DNA of 47,952 nt from CAYXDO01 sp964463485 (GTDB lineage Bacteria > Myxococcota > Kuafuiibacteriia > Kuafuiibacteriales > Kuafuiibacteriaceae). The stretch is taken from assembly GCA_964463485.1 (NCBI GenBank), contig CAYXDO010000079.1:1-47952 (forward strand), given 5' to 3'. Below the pieces are notes generated by a model. That model did no database searches. It saw only the letters and a program-made list of their open reading frames with translations, and had not been told where the DNA came from. How positions within the stretch are numbered: the first letter of the stretch is position 1; each line of letters starts with the position of its first letter. The translations under genes were made by a program, and so were the position numbers. Shown here piece after piece: positions 24,734-34,217 of this stretch.

Positions 24734-25332
24734 CGGAAGACTCGCTCTGCGCAGTCGTTGTCCTCGCTCCAACCCGCCGAGACAACCGTGAAACCGAACG
24801 AAGCCAGCACACTCACGGCGTGCTCCAGTTGCTTCGGCGTCTTCGGTGGATAGCGGCCGGATCCCCCGTTCGCGTAGAGCTTCCGGTTGTCTGTGGGATC
24901 GATCCACAGCTCGCCGCCACACGCCGCAAGACCGCCTCCCGTCAGGTTAGTATGCTTGGCGACACCCAGCGACAGGGGAGGAGGGCGAACATCCGGCGCG
25001 ATCTCGGAGATGACTCGTACCTCGTCCGGGACGATTACCCACAAATGCCGACCATCGGGCTGGCCCGGCCGCCGGCCAGGCACCATCGCCTCTGTGACGA
25101 AGGGAAGGATCCCGACACCGTCCTCGGCCTCGAGTTGGCGGCACTCGTCAGCAGCGATGGCGGGCCGAGCCGGCGCACGCGGTGGGTACAGGCCGATGTA
25201 CGCCGCCAGATCCAAGGCGGCAAGTCGTAACATGCGATCGATACGCGCGCCAGTTGGTTTGGGGGTTGTCTGCAAATCAAGACGAGACGAAAACCGTTCC
25301 CGGTTCGAGCGCTTCTTTGTCGCGTTGGACAA
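24730..25332 (-). CDS. Unknown partner of the ImmA/IrrE gene
   Basis: 200 residues, not recognised. It has a basic N terminus (KKRSNRERF), a middle Pro-rich region, a Gly-rich GNGGSGRYPP stretch and a C terminus (VLASFGFTVVSAGW) with no transmembrane segment. Translation overlap with the HTH-ImmA/IrrE gene argues for a joint function, such as an antitoxin, substrate or regulator. TTG 25332 is the start shown; ATG 25233 would give a shorter protein. No catalytic motif is visible. Confidence 0.6.
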   Translation of the reverse strand: MSNATKKRSNRERFSSRLDLQTTPKPTGARIDRMLRLAALDLAAYIGLYPPRAPARPAIAADECRQLEAEDGVGILPFVTEAMVPGRRPGQPDGRHLWVIVPDEVRVISEIAPDVRPPPLSLGVAKHTNLTGGGLAACGGELWIDPTDNRKLYANGGSGRYPPKTPKQLEHAVSVLASFGFTVVSAGWSEDNDCAERVFR

Positions 25333-25393
25333 CTTCGCCCAAACGCGACGCGCGCGATGACAAGATGTGTGCGCCGGACGTCGGCGTCTGCGT

Positions 25394-25431
25394 CGAGTTT
25401 ACTCTCGGCACGACCGAAAGACCACACTCAG
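25394..25431. repeat. Right copy of 38-bp direct repeat
   Basis: Same sequence as 22914-22951 except one base. It covers the last codons and stop of the membrane-protein gene plus its downstream flank. The 2.4 kb between the two copies holds the decayed copy and the HTH-ImmA/IrrE module. Confidence 0.8.
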
Positions 25432-26723
25432 CCCCGCACGGCGAGCGGCGTACGACCCCGTTTCCAAGCCACGATCAGCTCGTACGCCAAGAACCCGGCC
25501 ACTGAGCTCAAGGCTCCCCCAAAGACTCTCCACAAGGTCACCGATCCCTCCGCCGCAGCGATCACTCCTACCACCAAAGAGAACACGTGCAGGCCCGCCC
25601 CAAGGGACACCTCCCGATCGCGCAGCAGCTCCTTGGCCGATCGCATGCGATGGGTGAGTACGAGCGGAGCGCTCAGGTGAAGGTAGACCAAGAAGGGCAC
25701 GATGCGGGTGAGCATCGCGTGAACGAGCAGCCCGGCTTGTCCCCACAACACCAACAGCCCCCAGACGATGGGCGGCGTCGGGTGAGTCGTCCACGCCGCG
25801 ATCGCTCCCACGCCAAAACACAAAGGCGACACGATGATCGAGCCCCACCACCCATACAGCGTCGCGTCTCGACGTCGCCGCTTTCGGCCGCGGAGCGCCC
25901 GCGCGACCCACGCAGGCTGGACTAGCCAGACGGCCACGGCGGCCGGCGCGGCGGCGACGAAGACGCCCCACCCCGGAACGTCCAGCATCGACACGAGCGC
26001 GAGGCAAACCAGAGAGGTGAGTACGAAGCTGAGGACCGTCGTAGGAATCCATCGCGGAGGCACGGCCGTGAGAAAAAACATGGGCACGACTTGCCAAGCG
26101 ACCGCCGCAGTGAGTCCTCCCACGAAGACGAGCAGACCCATGGCCGCATGGGCGGCGCGGAAAGTCAGAAAGTTATCGGGTAGCAAACCAAGTCCCGCTC
26201 GCGCGAGCGCCATCCGGAGGCCCAGCGCGACCACCGCCACGAGCGCGACCAAGGCCAATCGGAGCCCCCAGACGGTCGGGTGGCTGACACGACTGCGGAA
26301 GAGCGCGAGGGCGGAGGGTACCAACCAAATCAACAGTCCGCACGCGAGCAGGCCGGCCGCCCAGCCAAAGGCCAGCGCATGAGTTCTCCACTGTCCGAAC
26401 GCGAGAGCAGCGGTGCCGACGAAGAGCAGCCCCTGAACCGCATGGGCCCAGCGAGCCCCAGGGACCAGCGCGCCAGCGACCACCGGCAGGAGCTGATAAA
26501 ACGCGCCGGTGATCACCAAGACGAGAAATCCCAGCGCGCCGAGGTGAACGAGCGCCACGTTCGAAGGCGCAAAAGTCGTCGCGACGCCGTCGTCTGCTCG
26601 AATCATGAGGAGCAGTCCCGCGGCCATCAACGCGACCGGAGCGGACAAGAAGAAAGAAAACGGAACCCAAAACGGCGGCCCCTGCTTCGTAGAGAGACTC
26701 AGCATCGGGACCGCAGCGCTCAC
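25428..26723 (-). CDS. Polytopic membrane protein, NnrS/heme-copper-oxidase-like
   Basis: About 431 residues with roughly 11-12 hydrophobic spans and several conserved-looking His residues (LVHLGALGFLV, TFRAAHAAMGLL, LVHAMLTRIVPFLVYLH). It resembles NnrS or cytochrome oxidase subunit I-like proteins that are often linked to hemerythrin and DUF2249 genes. GTG 26723 overlaps the upstream DUF2249 stop by 4 bp; ATG 26705 is the alternative start. A decayed partial copy is at 22952-23260. Heme or metal binding is inference. Confidence 0.6.
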   Translation of the reverse strand: MSAAVPMLSLSTKQGPPFWVPFSFFLSAPVALMAAGLLLMIRADDGVATTFAPSNVALVHLGALGFLVLVITGAFYQLLPVVAGALVPGARWAHAVQGLLFVGTAALAFGQWRTHALAFGWAAGLLACGLLIWLVPSALALFRSRVSHPTVWGLRLALVALVAVVALGLRMALARAGLGLLPDNFLTFRAAHAAMGLLVFVGGLTAAVAWQVVPMFFLTAVPPRWIPTTVLSFVLTSLVCLALVSMLDVPGWGVFVAAAPAAVAVWLVQPAWVARALRGRKRRRRDATLYGWWGSIIVSPLCFGVGAIAAWTTHPTPPIVWGLLVLWGQAGLLVHAMLTRIVPFLVYLHLSAPLVLTHRMRSAKELLRDREVSLGAGLHVFSLVVGVIAAAEGSVTLWRVFGGALSSVAGFLAYELIVAWKRGRTPLAVRG

Positions 26724-27145
26724 TTGGTCACGCACACGAGCGCCGACCCGTCCGGACGCTCCAAGACCTCGAAGGTCGCGCCCAACTTCGCCAACACCGC
26801 GAGGAGCGGCGCGGGTCGATGCGGGAGCTCGGCCAAGAGTCTCTCCCCCGGAGCGAGCGCGGCTAGGGTTTCCAAAACTCGCTCGAGCGGCTCTGGAGGT
26901 TCGAGCCCAATCAGGGTCAACAAAGGCGGCAATTCGCCGCACCCAACGAGCAGAGTGCGACTCTCACCAAGACCCTCGAGGCGCAGCGCGGACTCGGCGC
27001 GGAGCTCACATCGCTCAGGCAGTAGGAACTCGACGAGCTCGTCGGAGCGGAGGCTCGCAATCTGGCGGCGCGCAGATTCCTCCGGGCGAACGTCCCACCG
27101 AAGATCAACCTGCCTCAGCTGTGCTTCACCCGGCACGCGCGCCAT
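26720..27145 (-). CDS. DUF2249 protein (TusA/SirA-like fold)
   Basis: About 141 residues. The C-terminal part (PPEPLERVLETLAALAPGER, ELPHRPAPLLAVLAKLGA) matches the DUF2249 pattern, a relative of TusA/SirA sulfur-transfer proteins. The N-terminal half (DLRWDVRPEESARRQ) may be an extra domain. Its 3' end overlaps the membrane-protein start, and its start lies at a CATG shared with the divergent hemerythrin gene, so the true start may be slightly later. Such genes cluster with hemerythrin and NO- or oxygen-related membrane proteins. Confidence 0.72.
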   Translation of the reverse strand: MARVPGEAQLRQVDLRWDVRPEESARRQIASLRSDELVEFLLPERCELRAESALRLEGLGESRTLLVGCGELPPLLTLIGLEPPEPLERVLETLAALAPGERLLAELPHRPAPLLAVLAKLGATFEVLERPDGSALVCVTK

Positions 27146-27167
27146 GATAACGACTCATTTCCTTCCC

Positions 27168-27626
27168 ATGGCGAACATCGAAGACGGAGCCACCGCTTTT
27201 TTTTCTGCCGATCACACCGCGTGTGATGAGGCTTGGGCCAAGGTCGAGGCCTCCGGCGGAGATGCCAAGGCGATCTCCGCCGCCTTCCACAGCTTCGAAG
27301 CCCTCATGGATCGACACCTCCGGATGGAAGAAGAAGTCCTCTTCCCGGCCTTTGAAGCCGCCACCGGAATGCGCGGCGTGGGGCCCACCGAAGTCATGCG
27401 CCACGAACACCGGCAGATGAGAGCGATCCTCTCCGACATGAACCTCGCGGTCTCTGAGAGTCGAACGGACAACGTGCTCGACCTCGGCGACACCCTCCTC
27501 ATGCTGATTCAGCAGCACAACGCCAAAGAAGAGGGCATGCTGTACCCGATGGCCGACGCCCAGCTCGGCGACGAGTGGCCGGAGCTCGCCAAACGGCTGC
27601 ACACTTACCTCGCGCGACCTGCGTGA
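27168..27626 (+). CDS. Hemerythrin-like HHE protein
   Basis: 152 residues from ATG 27168 (ATG 27144 overlaps the divergent gene start on the other strand and is less likely). Metal ligands typical of hemerythrin HHE domains are present: His16 in ADHTACDEA, His50 and Glu54 in RHLRMEEE, His79 in MRHEHRQM, and His in LIQQHNAKEE. These bind a di-iron centre and reversibly bind O2 or react with NO. It is paired divergently with the DUF2249 and NnrS-like genes. Confidence 0.82.
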   Translation: MANIEDGATAFFSADHTACDEAWAKVEASGGDAKAISAAFHSFEALMDRHLRMEEEVLFPAFEAATGMRGVGPTEVMRHEHRQMRAILSDMNLAVSESRTDNVLDLGDTLLMLIQQHNAKEEGMLYPMADAQLGDEWPELAKRLHTYLARPA

Positions 27627-27631
27627 ACACC

Positions 27632-28072
27632 TCAAGCTCTCACCGCAGAGGCAAATCGAAGTGACTTGACGATTCGGTCCGAGATCATCTCGGCGAGCGC
27701 CTTAGGATTCGGCGTGGGCCGAGCGTGGCCTGCACGCGTCGCGGCCGACCAGATGGAATCCGGAAAACATGGGTCGTCGCGAAACCGCGGAATCACGTGC
27801 CAGTGCAAGTGCGGGACGAGGTTGCCGAGGCTCGCGAGGTTGACTTTGTCGGGCCCCACGACCTCGCGCAGCACCTCCTCCACCGCGAAGACTGTAATCA
27901 TGAGTCGGTGTCGAAGGTCTGCGTCGAGATCACTCATCTCGGCCACATGAGCGCGTAAGATCACGCGGCAGTAGCCTGGATAGGCCGGGAGCTCGACGAG
28001 CACGACGCGCAGGTCCACGTTCTGATAGAGGATCGTGCCTCCGTCCGTGGAGCACAAAGGACAAGTCGCCAT
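27632..28072 (-). CDS. HIT-family hydrolase
   Basis: 146 residues. The histidine triad HLHWHVIPR (H-x-H-x-H) is intact, and CPLC near the N terminus suggests a bound Zn. HIT proteins hydrolyse AMP-lysine, AMP-NH2 or Ap4A-like substrates, but the specific substrate is not visible. It follows the propeller lipoprotein gene 31 bp downstream on the same strand and its 3' end lies 5 bp from the convergent hemerythrin gene. Confidence 0.9.
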   Translation of the reverse strand: MATCPLCSTDGGTILYQNVDLRVVLVELPAYPGYCRVILRAHVAEMSDLDADLRHRLMITVFAVEEVLREVVGPDKVNLASLGNLVPHLHWHVIPRFRDDPCFPDSIWSAATRAGHARPTPNPKALAEMISDRIVKSLRFASAVRA

Positions 28073-28103
28073 GGCCAAGTCTTCGTTCTCGCGAGCGGCC
28101 ACG

Positions 28104-29414
28104 TCAAGGCTCGGCGACCTCGAGCCCCCTGTCGGAAATGAGGACCAGTCGCCCGGAGAGCATAGCCATGCGTGGACCCAACTTCGGGCCAACGAGGACC
28201 CGGCAGAACTCGTCGGACTCCGCAAGGTACTCGTAGATCTCGTCACCGAGGCCATCGAGGAGGGCAAGAAAGCCCGAAACGGTGGGAATGATTTGGCGGA
28301 CGGGCGTTCCCGGCACTCTGGCGCCGAGGGGAAAGAGCGCGCGCCACTCGCTGGAGGGCTCGGTCCGCGTGAGGACCACGGCATCCGAAAAACCGACCGT
28401 CAGCCCTAAGCCCGGGATCGACGCCACCTCGGTGCCGGAGCCATCGGTTGGCAAGTCCTCGCGAGATACTCCGTCGGCGGTGACCCGAAAGAGCCCCGCG
28501 CTCGAGCTCGTCACGACGAAGACACTGTCCCCGTGCCGTGCCAACGCTGTACTCCCCCTGCGGATTGCGACATCCACATCGAGGGTCTGAACGTCGGTCT
28601 CGGTCACTCGCAGCAGCTTCGTTCCCTGCTCGTTGGGGGAGACTGCGACAATTTCGAGCGGGTCGACCCGGCGAATGGCTCCGCCAGCCCAGCTCTTGAC
28701 GAGGAACCCCGCGAGCTCGATGTCGACCCCCTCGGGCTCGAGCACGTTTCCCGCGAGCTTGGCCGGTCGCACCGCCCCGCCGCTCGTCGAGAGGTACTCG
28801 AAGAAGATCAACCGACCAGCAGCCGCCAGCTCTGCGTCGACCGTCACCGAGAGGTTGCGAGCGAAGCGCTTCTCCACCTCCGAGAAACCCGTCGCAAAAT
28901 CGTAAGTATGGATCGTGGCGTCGAACAAAGAGAGAAGCAGACGATCCTCATCGAGCTCGAGTGCGACATGAAAACCCACGCGAGCCTGAGGGAACTCGAG
29001 CGGCTTCATTTGAAGCTCCCGGCACGGCGTGGCAATTCGCAGCTCCGCGATCGCCGCCGAGCTGGCCTCGGACCACGCGGGCGCGGCGTCCTCGAGGCTC
29101 ACCTCGAAGCTCGCGAGAGGCGCGGGAAAGGTCCGGCCAGAAGCGCTGGGTACGACGGGACCCTCGACCAAGGAGAGCTCGGCGAGTGACTCCAAAAACG
29201 CGTGGACCTCCACGGTTCGCTCTACTCGGCGCTCGAGGCGCTCGAGGATGAGAGGAACGTCAGGTTCGTATACAAGCGCTCTTTTCGGTCCATGGGGAGC
29301 GTCATCGATCACGATCAGGGAGCGAGCCCCGTCCAACTTGGACGCATCGAGCCAGACAGACTCATTCGTGCAGGCGAGCAGACAGGCCAAGGGTGCTCCT
29401 AGGGACCCGCGCAT
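28104..29414 (-). CDS. Secreted propeller-like lipoprotein
   Basis: About 436 residues. ATG 29414 is preferred because GGTAGG lies 9 bp upstream; it gives a short signal with lipobox LACLLAC. Beta-rich repeats with regular hydrophobic strands and SDxGLEV-like ends resemble a beta-propeller. The N-terminal domain pattern, with RSLIVIDD followed by PDVPLI, resembles the N-terminal region of the lipoprotein at 20408-22909, so these are probably paralogues. Function unknown. Confidence 0.7.
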   Translation of the reverse strand: MRGSLGAPLACLLACTNESVWLDASKLDGARSLIVIDDAPHGPKRALVYEPDVPLILERLERRVERTVEVHAFLESLAELSLVEGPVVPSASGRTFPAPLASFEVSLEDAAPAWSEASSAAIAELRIATPCRELQMKPLEFPQARVGFHVALELDEDRLLLSLFDATIHTYDFATGFSEVEKRFARNLSVTVDAELAAAGRLIFFEYLSTSGGAVRPAKLAGNVLEPEGVDIELAGFLVKSWAGGAIRRVDPLEIVAVSPNEQGTKLLRVTETDVQTLDVDVAIRRGSTALARHGDSVFVVTSSSAGLFRVTADGVSREDLPTDGSGTEVASIPGLGLTVGFSDAVVLTRTEPSSEWRALFPLGARVPGTPVRQIIPTVSGFLALLDGLGDEIYEYLAESDEFCRVLVGPKLGPRMAMLSGRLVLISDRGLEVAEP

Positions 29415-29515
29415 CGGCGACATCCTACCGTGCCGAGCAGACCCGCGTCGTGAATTCGAGCCGGATTCGCCTCGTCCCGCACACTCCGAACCTTCGTCCG
29501 AAAATAGCCGAGTGG

Positions 29516-30052
29516 TCATCGAAGCTCCACTCCGAACCCGCCGCTCGGAACGCTTGACTGTCGCCCAAACAGTCCGCCGAGCTCCACGTAGAACCGAGCG
29601 GACTCCGTAACCCCGATCCAGACCCGCAAGCCGAGCGACGCGACCGCGCCGCGCTGGCTCGACTCCGCGCCGAGGTATCCAAGGCCGCCCAGGCGCAACG
29701 TCAGAGTGGTCCGGCGATCCAACTCTACACCCAGCTCTCCGATGAGCGAGAGGTCCCAGGTCGAAGTCACGCGATGGGTGACTCCGAACGAGCGAGCGAC
29801 CACCACCTCGAACCCAGGCGCCACCGCACCTTTGGCTTCGATGCGTCCCACCACGCCGGCGCGAAGCGCGACCAGACCCGCCTCGCCGGCCATCAGACCG
29901 AGTCGAGCTGGCCCCGCCGACAGACTCACCCGCACGTCCGAGAATGGGTATCCGAGCGAGGCTTCGACGACCGGTTGCGCCGCAGCGAGAGCCAGGGCCA
30001 TGAGCAACACCGCCACGCCGCGACTCAGCGGACGCCGCTGGCCCGACCCCAC
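29516..30052 (-). CDS. Small predicted outer-membrane beta-barrel protein
   Basis: 178 residues with a signal peptide (VAVLLMALALAAAQ). The mature part alternates short strands (RLGLMAGEAGLVALR; LGLRVWIGV; FYVELGGLFG) and ends in a Gly/Val/Leu tail (GGFGVELR). The GTG at 30052 overlaps the 3' end of the deacetylase gene by 28 bp. It could be a surface-sensing or structural barrel; no family is recognised. Confidence 0.68.
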   Translation of the reverse strand: MGSGQRRPLSRGVAVLLMALALAAAQPVVEASLGYPFSDVRVSLSAGPARLGLMAGEAGLVALRAGVVGRIEAKGAVAPGFEVVVARSFGVTHRVTSTWDLSLIGELGVELDRRTTLTLRLGGLGYLGAESSQRGAVASLGLRVWIGVTESARFYVELGGLFGRQSSVPSGGFGVELR

Positions 30053-30791
30053 CAGCTCGCGTCGAGGGAGCGACTCACGTCCTCGGTTTCGTGCTCACCG
30101 TGTACACTCACCCGCTGCCGGGCCATTCGCCCGCCGAGCCCGGCCTCGACGCCGTGACCACTTTGGTACCCGACCTCCTCGGCGATGCGCTCCACTCGAG
30201 ACGACGCCGAGCCGAATGGGTACGCAATCACACTCACTTCCGCACCGAGTCGCGCCTCGAGCTCCCGCTTGGAGTCCCAGAGCTCGGCGCGAATCTCGTC
30301 ATCGGACAGCGCGCGAAGTCGACGGTGGGTCCGGGTGTGCGACTGCATCTCCACGCCCTGCCCTCGCATCTCTTCCACTTCCTGCCAGGTCACATACTGC
30401 GGGGCCGGCGCGTCGGATCGCTGCTCGGCCGACTCCTCGACTCGGCTCGAAATCAGAAAAAGAGTCGACCTCACTCCGAGCTCTCGCAGCACGGGGAACG
30501 CTTGGTCGTAGAAATTTCGGTAGCCGTCGTCGAAGGTCACCAGGAGGGGCTGGCGCGGACCTGGAATGACTCCGTCCTCGATCGCGTCCAGCTCCGAAGC
30601 CGTGATGGGTTCAAAACCTTCATCGAGCAGCCCGACGAGCTGGGCTCGCAGCGCTTCCTTGGCGACCCAGCGTGGCGGATCGATAGGTTCCCCGACCGAG
30701 TGATACAGCAAGATCGGGGTCGATTCACACGCCGACGCAAACACGGCTCCCGCGACGAGCACAGCCGCCCGAATTCCTGTACGGTCTCGGC

Positions 30792-30810
<19 letters not shown>
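30025..30810 (-). CDS. Polysaccharide deacetylase (NodB-type), lipoprotein
   Basis: About 261 residues. The NodB motifs are visible: LVTFDDGY (Asp metal ligand), MQSHTRTHRRL (His ligands) and YPFGSAS. A signal with lipobox FASAC near residue 28 makes it a lipoprotein, acting on envelope polysaccharide or peptidoglycan. GTG 30810 is used; on the other strand the ABC gene start (30792) overlaps it by 19 bp. It probably begins a minus-strand operon with the small barrel and the propeller lipoprotein. Confidence 0.87.
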
Positions 30811-31785
<975 letters not shown>

Positions 31786-31793
<8 letters not shown>

Positions 31794-32853
31794 CGAAAGA
31801 GATCCTCATCCGCTCGTCGAGCTGACCAAGGCTCGGATCCTCGAAATGGTTCGCGAGCCTGGCGTGATGTTCTGGGTCTTTGGTTTTCCGATCGTGCTCG
31901 CGATCGGGCTGGGTCTGGCATTTCGTGAGCAGGGCCCCGAGAAATCCATCGTCGCGGTGGTCACGGACGATCGGACTCAAGCCCGAGTTGCTCCGATCCT
32001 CCTGACCTCCGACGGAATCGTCGCCCAATTCATGTCCTCCGAGAGCGCCAACGACTCGCTCGAGCGGGCCAAGGTCGACCTCGTCGTGGAGCTCCGCGCA
32101 AAGACCAGCTCGGGAGCACCGAGTGCGACTTTTCGGTTCGATCCGCGGCAACCCAAGAGTTTGGTCGCCCGACTCTCGACGAGTGAAGGCCTCGAGCGCG
32201 CCTACGGTCGCGACTCCGTGGTTTCGAAGAGCAACGTGGAGGTCACGGAACACGGTCAACGCTACGTCGACTTCCTGCTCCCTGGCCTGCTTGGTCTGAA
32301 TCTCATGGGCAGCAGCATGTGGGGGATTGGGTATGCCATCGTCGAGACACGCAGTCGCCGACTCATGAAGAGGTTCGCGGCGACTCCGATGTACCGGCCT
32401 CACTATCTGCTCTCCTATATTTTCTCGCGTGTGCTGATTCTGTTCGCGGAGCTCGTCGTGCTCTTCGTGTTCGGGCTCGTGGCGTTCGACGTCCAGATTC
32501 GCGGGAGCATCCCTTCGCTCGTCGCGGTCGCCCTCGGCGGCTCGCTCAGCTTTGCCGGAGTGGCGCTGGCCATCGCGGCCAGGCCGAGCAAGACGGAGGT
32601 CGCGTCGGGGTGGATGAACGCGGTGATGATGCCGATGTGGATCCTCTCGGGATCGTTCTTCTCGTACGAGCGGTTTCCGGAGTGGCTCGTGCCGCTGATT
32701 CGCGCCCTGCCCCTCACCGCGCTCAACGACGGCCTCCGCCTGATCGTGAACGAGGGAGCGTCGATCTTCTCGACGGGCGCCCAGCTCCTCGTGCTCGGGC
32801 TGTGGGGCGTCGTCGGCTTTGCTTTTGCCTTGCGCAACTTCAAGTGGAGCTGA
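31786..32853 (+). CDS. ABC-2 type permease
   Basis: 355 residues. N-terminal span, a large extracytoplasmic domain (about 45-160), then five or so spans (LLGLNLMGSSMWGIGYAIV; ILFAELVVLFVFGLVAF; LVAVALGGSLSFAGVALAI; MMPMWILSGSFF; LVLGLWGVVGFAFA), as in the ABC-2/DrrB-YhgE family. It pairs with the ATPase by 8-bp overlap, and a TTG-start OB-fold-like gene follows 1 bp after the stop. Confidence 0.88.
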
Positions 32854-32854
32854 G

Positions 32855-33247
32855 TTGCGGCGCTCGACCAAGCTGAGCTTGTTGCTCGGAGGGCTGATCG
32901 GCGCCGCGGTGGTCATCTCGACCGTACTCATGCTCATCCCCGAGCATCCCGCCCCGTTGGTCCGAAAGATCGCGCTCGACCAGCTCGTAGGGCGCCCCGC
33001 GACGCTCGAAGGTTGGGTGATCGGCCCGGCGCTCCGCTTTTACGGCCACGCGAGACCCGGACGGATCGCCCACGCGGTGAGGCTCCCCTCGGGCCAACGA
33101 ATCATCGTACACGCCAAAGACGCGCTCGCATGCAGCGGGCTGGCGACGCTCACCGGGACCGTCGTGGCCGTGCCCGCAGTCGTCGGCGGAACGTCTACGA
33201 CGAGCTACCAGCTCGAGCTCACGGCCTTCGACTGTCGGCGGGAGTAA
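32855..33247 (+). CDS. Single-span membrane protein with OB-fold-like domain
   Basis: About 130 residues from TTG 32855, 1 bp after the permease stop, with GTGGAG upstream. One N-terminal span (STKLSLLLGGLIGAAVV), then a small beta-rich domain (RPATLEGWVIGP; RIIVHAKDA; LATLTGTVVAV) that looks like an OB fold. It recalls CcmE but has no heme-binding His motif. It may assist the ABC-2 exporter. Confidence 0.6.
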   Translation: MRRSTKLSLLLGGLIGAAVVISTVLMLIPEHPAPLVRKIALDQLVGRPATLEGWVIGPALRFYGHARPGRIAHAVRLPSGQRIIVHAKDALACSGLATLTGTVVAVPAVVGGTSTTSYQLELTAFDCRRE

Positions 33248-33256
33248 CTGCGGGCT

Positions 33257-34096
33257 TCAGCTCTGTACCTTCTGTGGTTTTTCGTAATCACCGGTCGCGC
33301 CCGCGACCCTCGCCGGAATGCCGGTGCGCTCGGTGAGTTGCTCTGCGATCTCGAGGAGTCGTTCGGGCGCGACTGGGTAGATCTTTCGCGAGGGCGGCGG
33401 CCTGTCTACCGTATACACGTCGACCCGCTTCGGCATCGCGCGCAGGACGGTGCGGATCCAAGCCTCGACGGCGTCCGGTCCGGAGTTGTCGACCTTGCCG
33501 GTCATGAAGCAGCTCTGAATCACACACCCATCGAGCCGTTTCACCGTTCGTACCTGGTGCTCCACACAAGTCGAACGCACCGGCAGATTGACTCGATGGA
33601 ACAACTCGCAGGTGCCAGCGTCGAGCTTGACCGACACCTCGTCGAGCGACCTCAGCGCGAGCCTCCAACGCCGCCTCCATGCCTCCGCGCCGTTGGTGAG
33701 GAGGATGAGCGGCACACCCGGAAAACGTCGACTGCGGGCCGCGCGGAGGGCCTCCACGACCTCCGGAAAGTGCGGATGCAGGGTCGGCTCGCCATTTCCA
33801 CAGAGGACGATTCCGTCGAGCCGCGGCGGCACTTCGGCTTCGTCGAGGGCCGCGCCGACTCGTTCGGGAGTGGGGCCTCCGAACCGACTCGGATCGGCGT
33901 CGAAGCCTTCGCCGTCATACCGCGAGAAGCCCAGCTGGCAGTAAATACAGTTGAAGTCACAGAGCTTGCGGCCCGGCGGAAGGATGTTCACGCCGAGTGT
34001 GATTCCGTAGCGGCGGCTGGTCGTCGGACCGTAGACGACTGCGGACGTGATTCGATGAGCGGCCCGCGCCCGGTCCTCGGCCGTGATTTCGGGCAT
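33257..34096 (-). CDS. Radical SAM protein
   Basis: 279 residues. The 4Fe-4S cluster motif CDFNCIYC (C46, C50, C53) is present near the N terminus, with GNGEPTLHP and LLTNGAE further on, as in the partial TIM barrel. It most resembles uncharacterised radical SAM proteins of the anaerobic or wybutosine-related type. It converges with the OB-fold-like gene (9-bp gap); the upstream decaheme cytochrome gene ends 121 bp before its start. The substrate is unknown. Confidence 0.85.
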   Translation of the reverse strand: MPEITAEDRARAAHRITSAVVYGPTTSRRYGITLGVNILPPGRKLCDFNCIYCQLGFSRYDGEGFDADPSRFGGPTPERVGAALDEAEVPPRLDGIVLCGNGEPTLHPHFPEVVEALRAARSRRFPGVPLILLTNGAEAWRRRWRLALRSLDEVSVKLDAGTCELFHRVNLPVRSTCVEHQVRTVKRLDGCVIQSCFMTGKVDNSGPDAVEAWIRTVLRAMPKRVDVYTVDRPPPSRKIYPVAPERLLEIAEQLTERTGIPARVAGATGDYEKPQKVQS

Positions 34097-34217
34097 GAGT
34101 CTAAATAACGCGACGATCGACCAGGCGCCTGCGTTGAAATGACGCAGCCCGAAGAGAGTTGGCCGGAAGACGAGCGAAAGGAGGCTCCGGCGCCCGGAGG
34201 CGCCGGAGGGGAGTTGT

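Noticed and set aside
26280..27143. Extended open frame upstream of the hemerythrin
   Set aside because: Arg/Glu-rich antisense of the membrane-protein and DUF2249 genes; the HHE domain starts at 27168.
32855..33247. CcmE (heme chaperone)
   Set aside because: The fold looks similar but the heme-binding His motif is absent.
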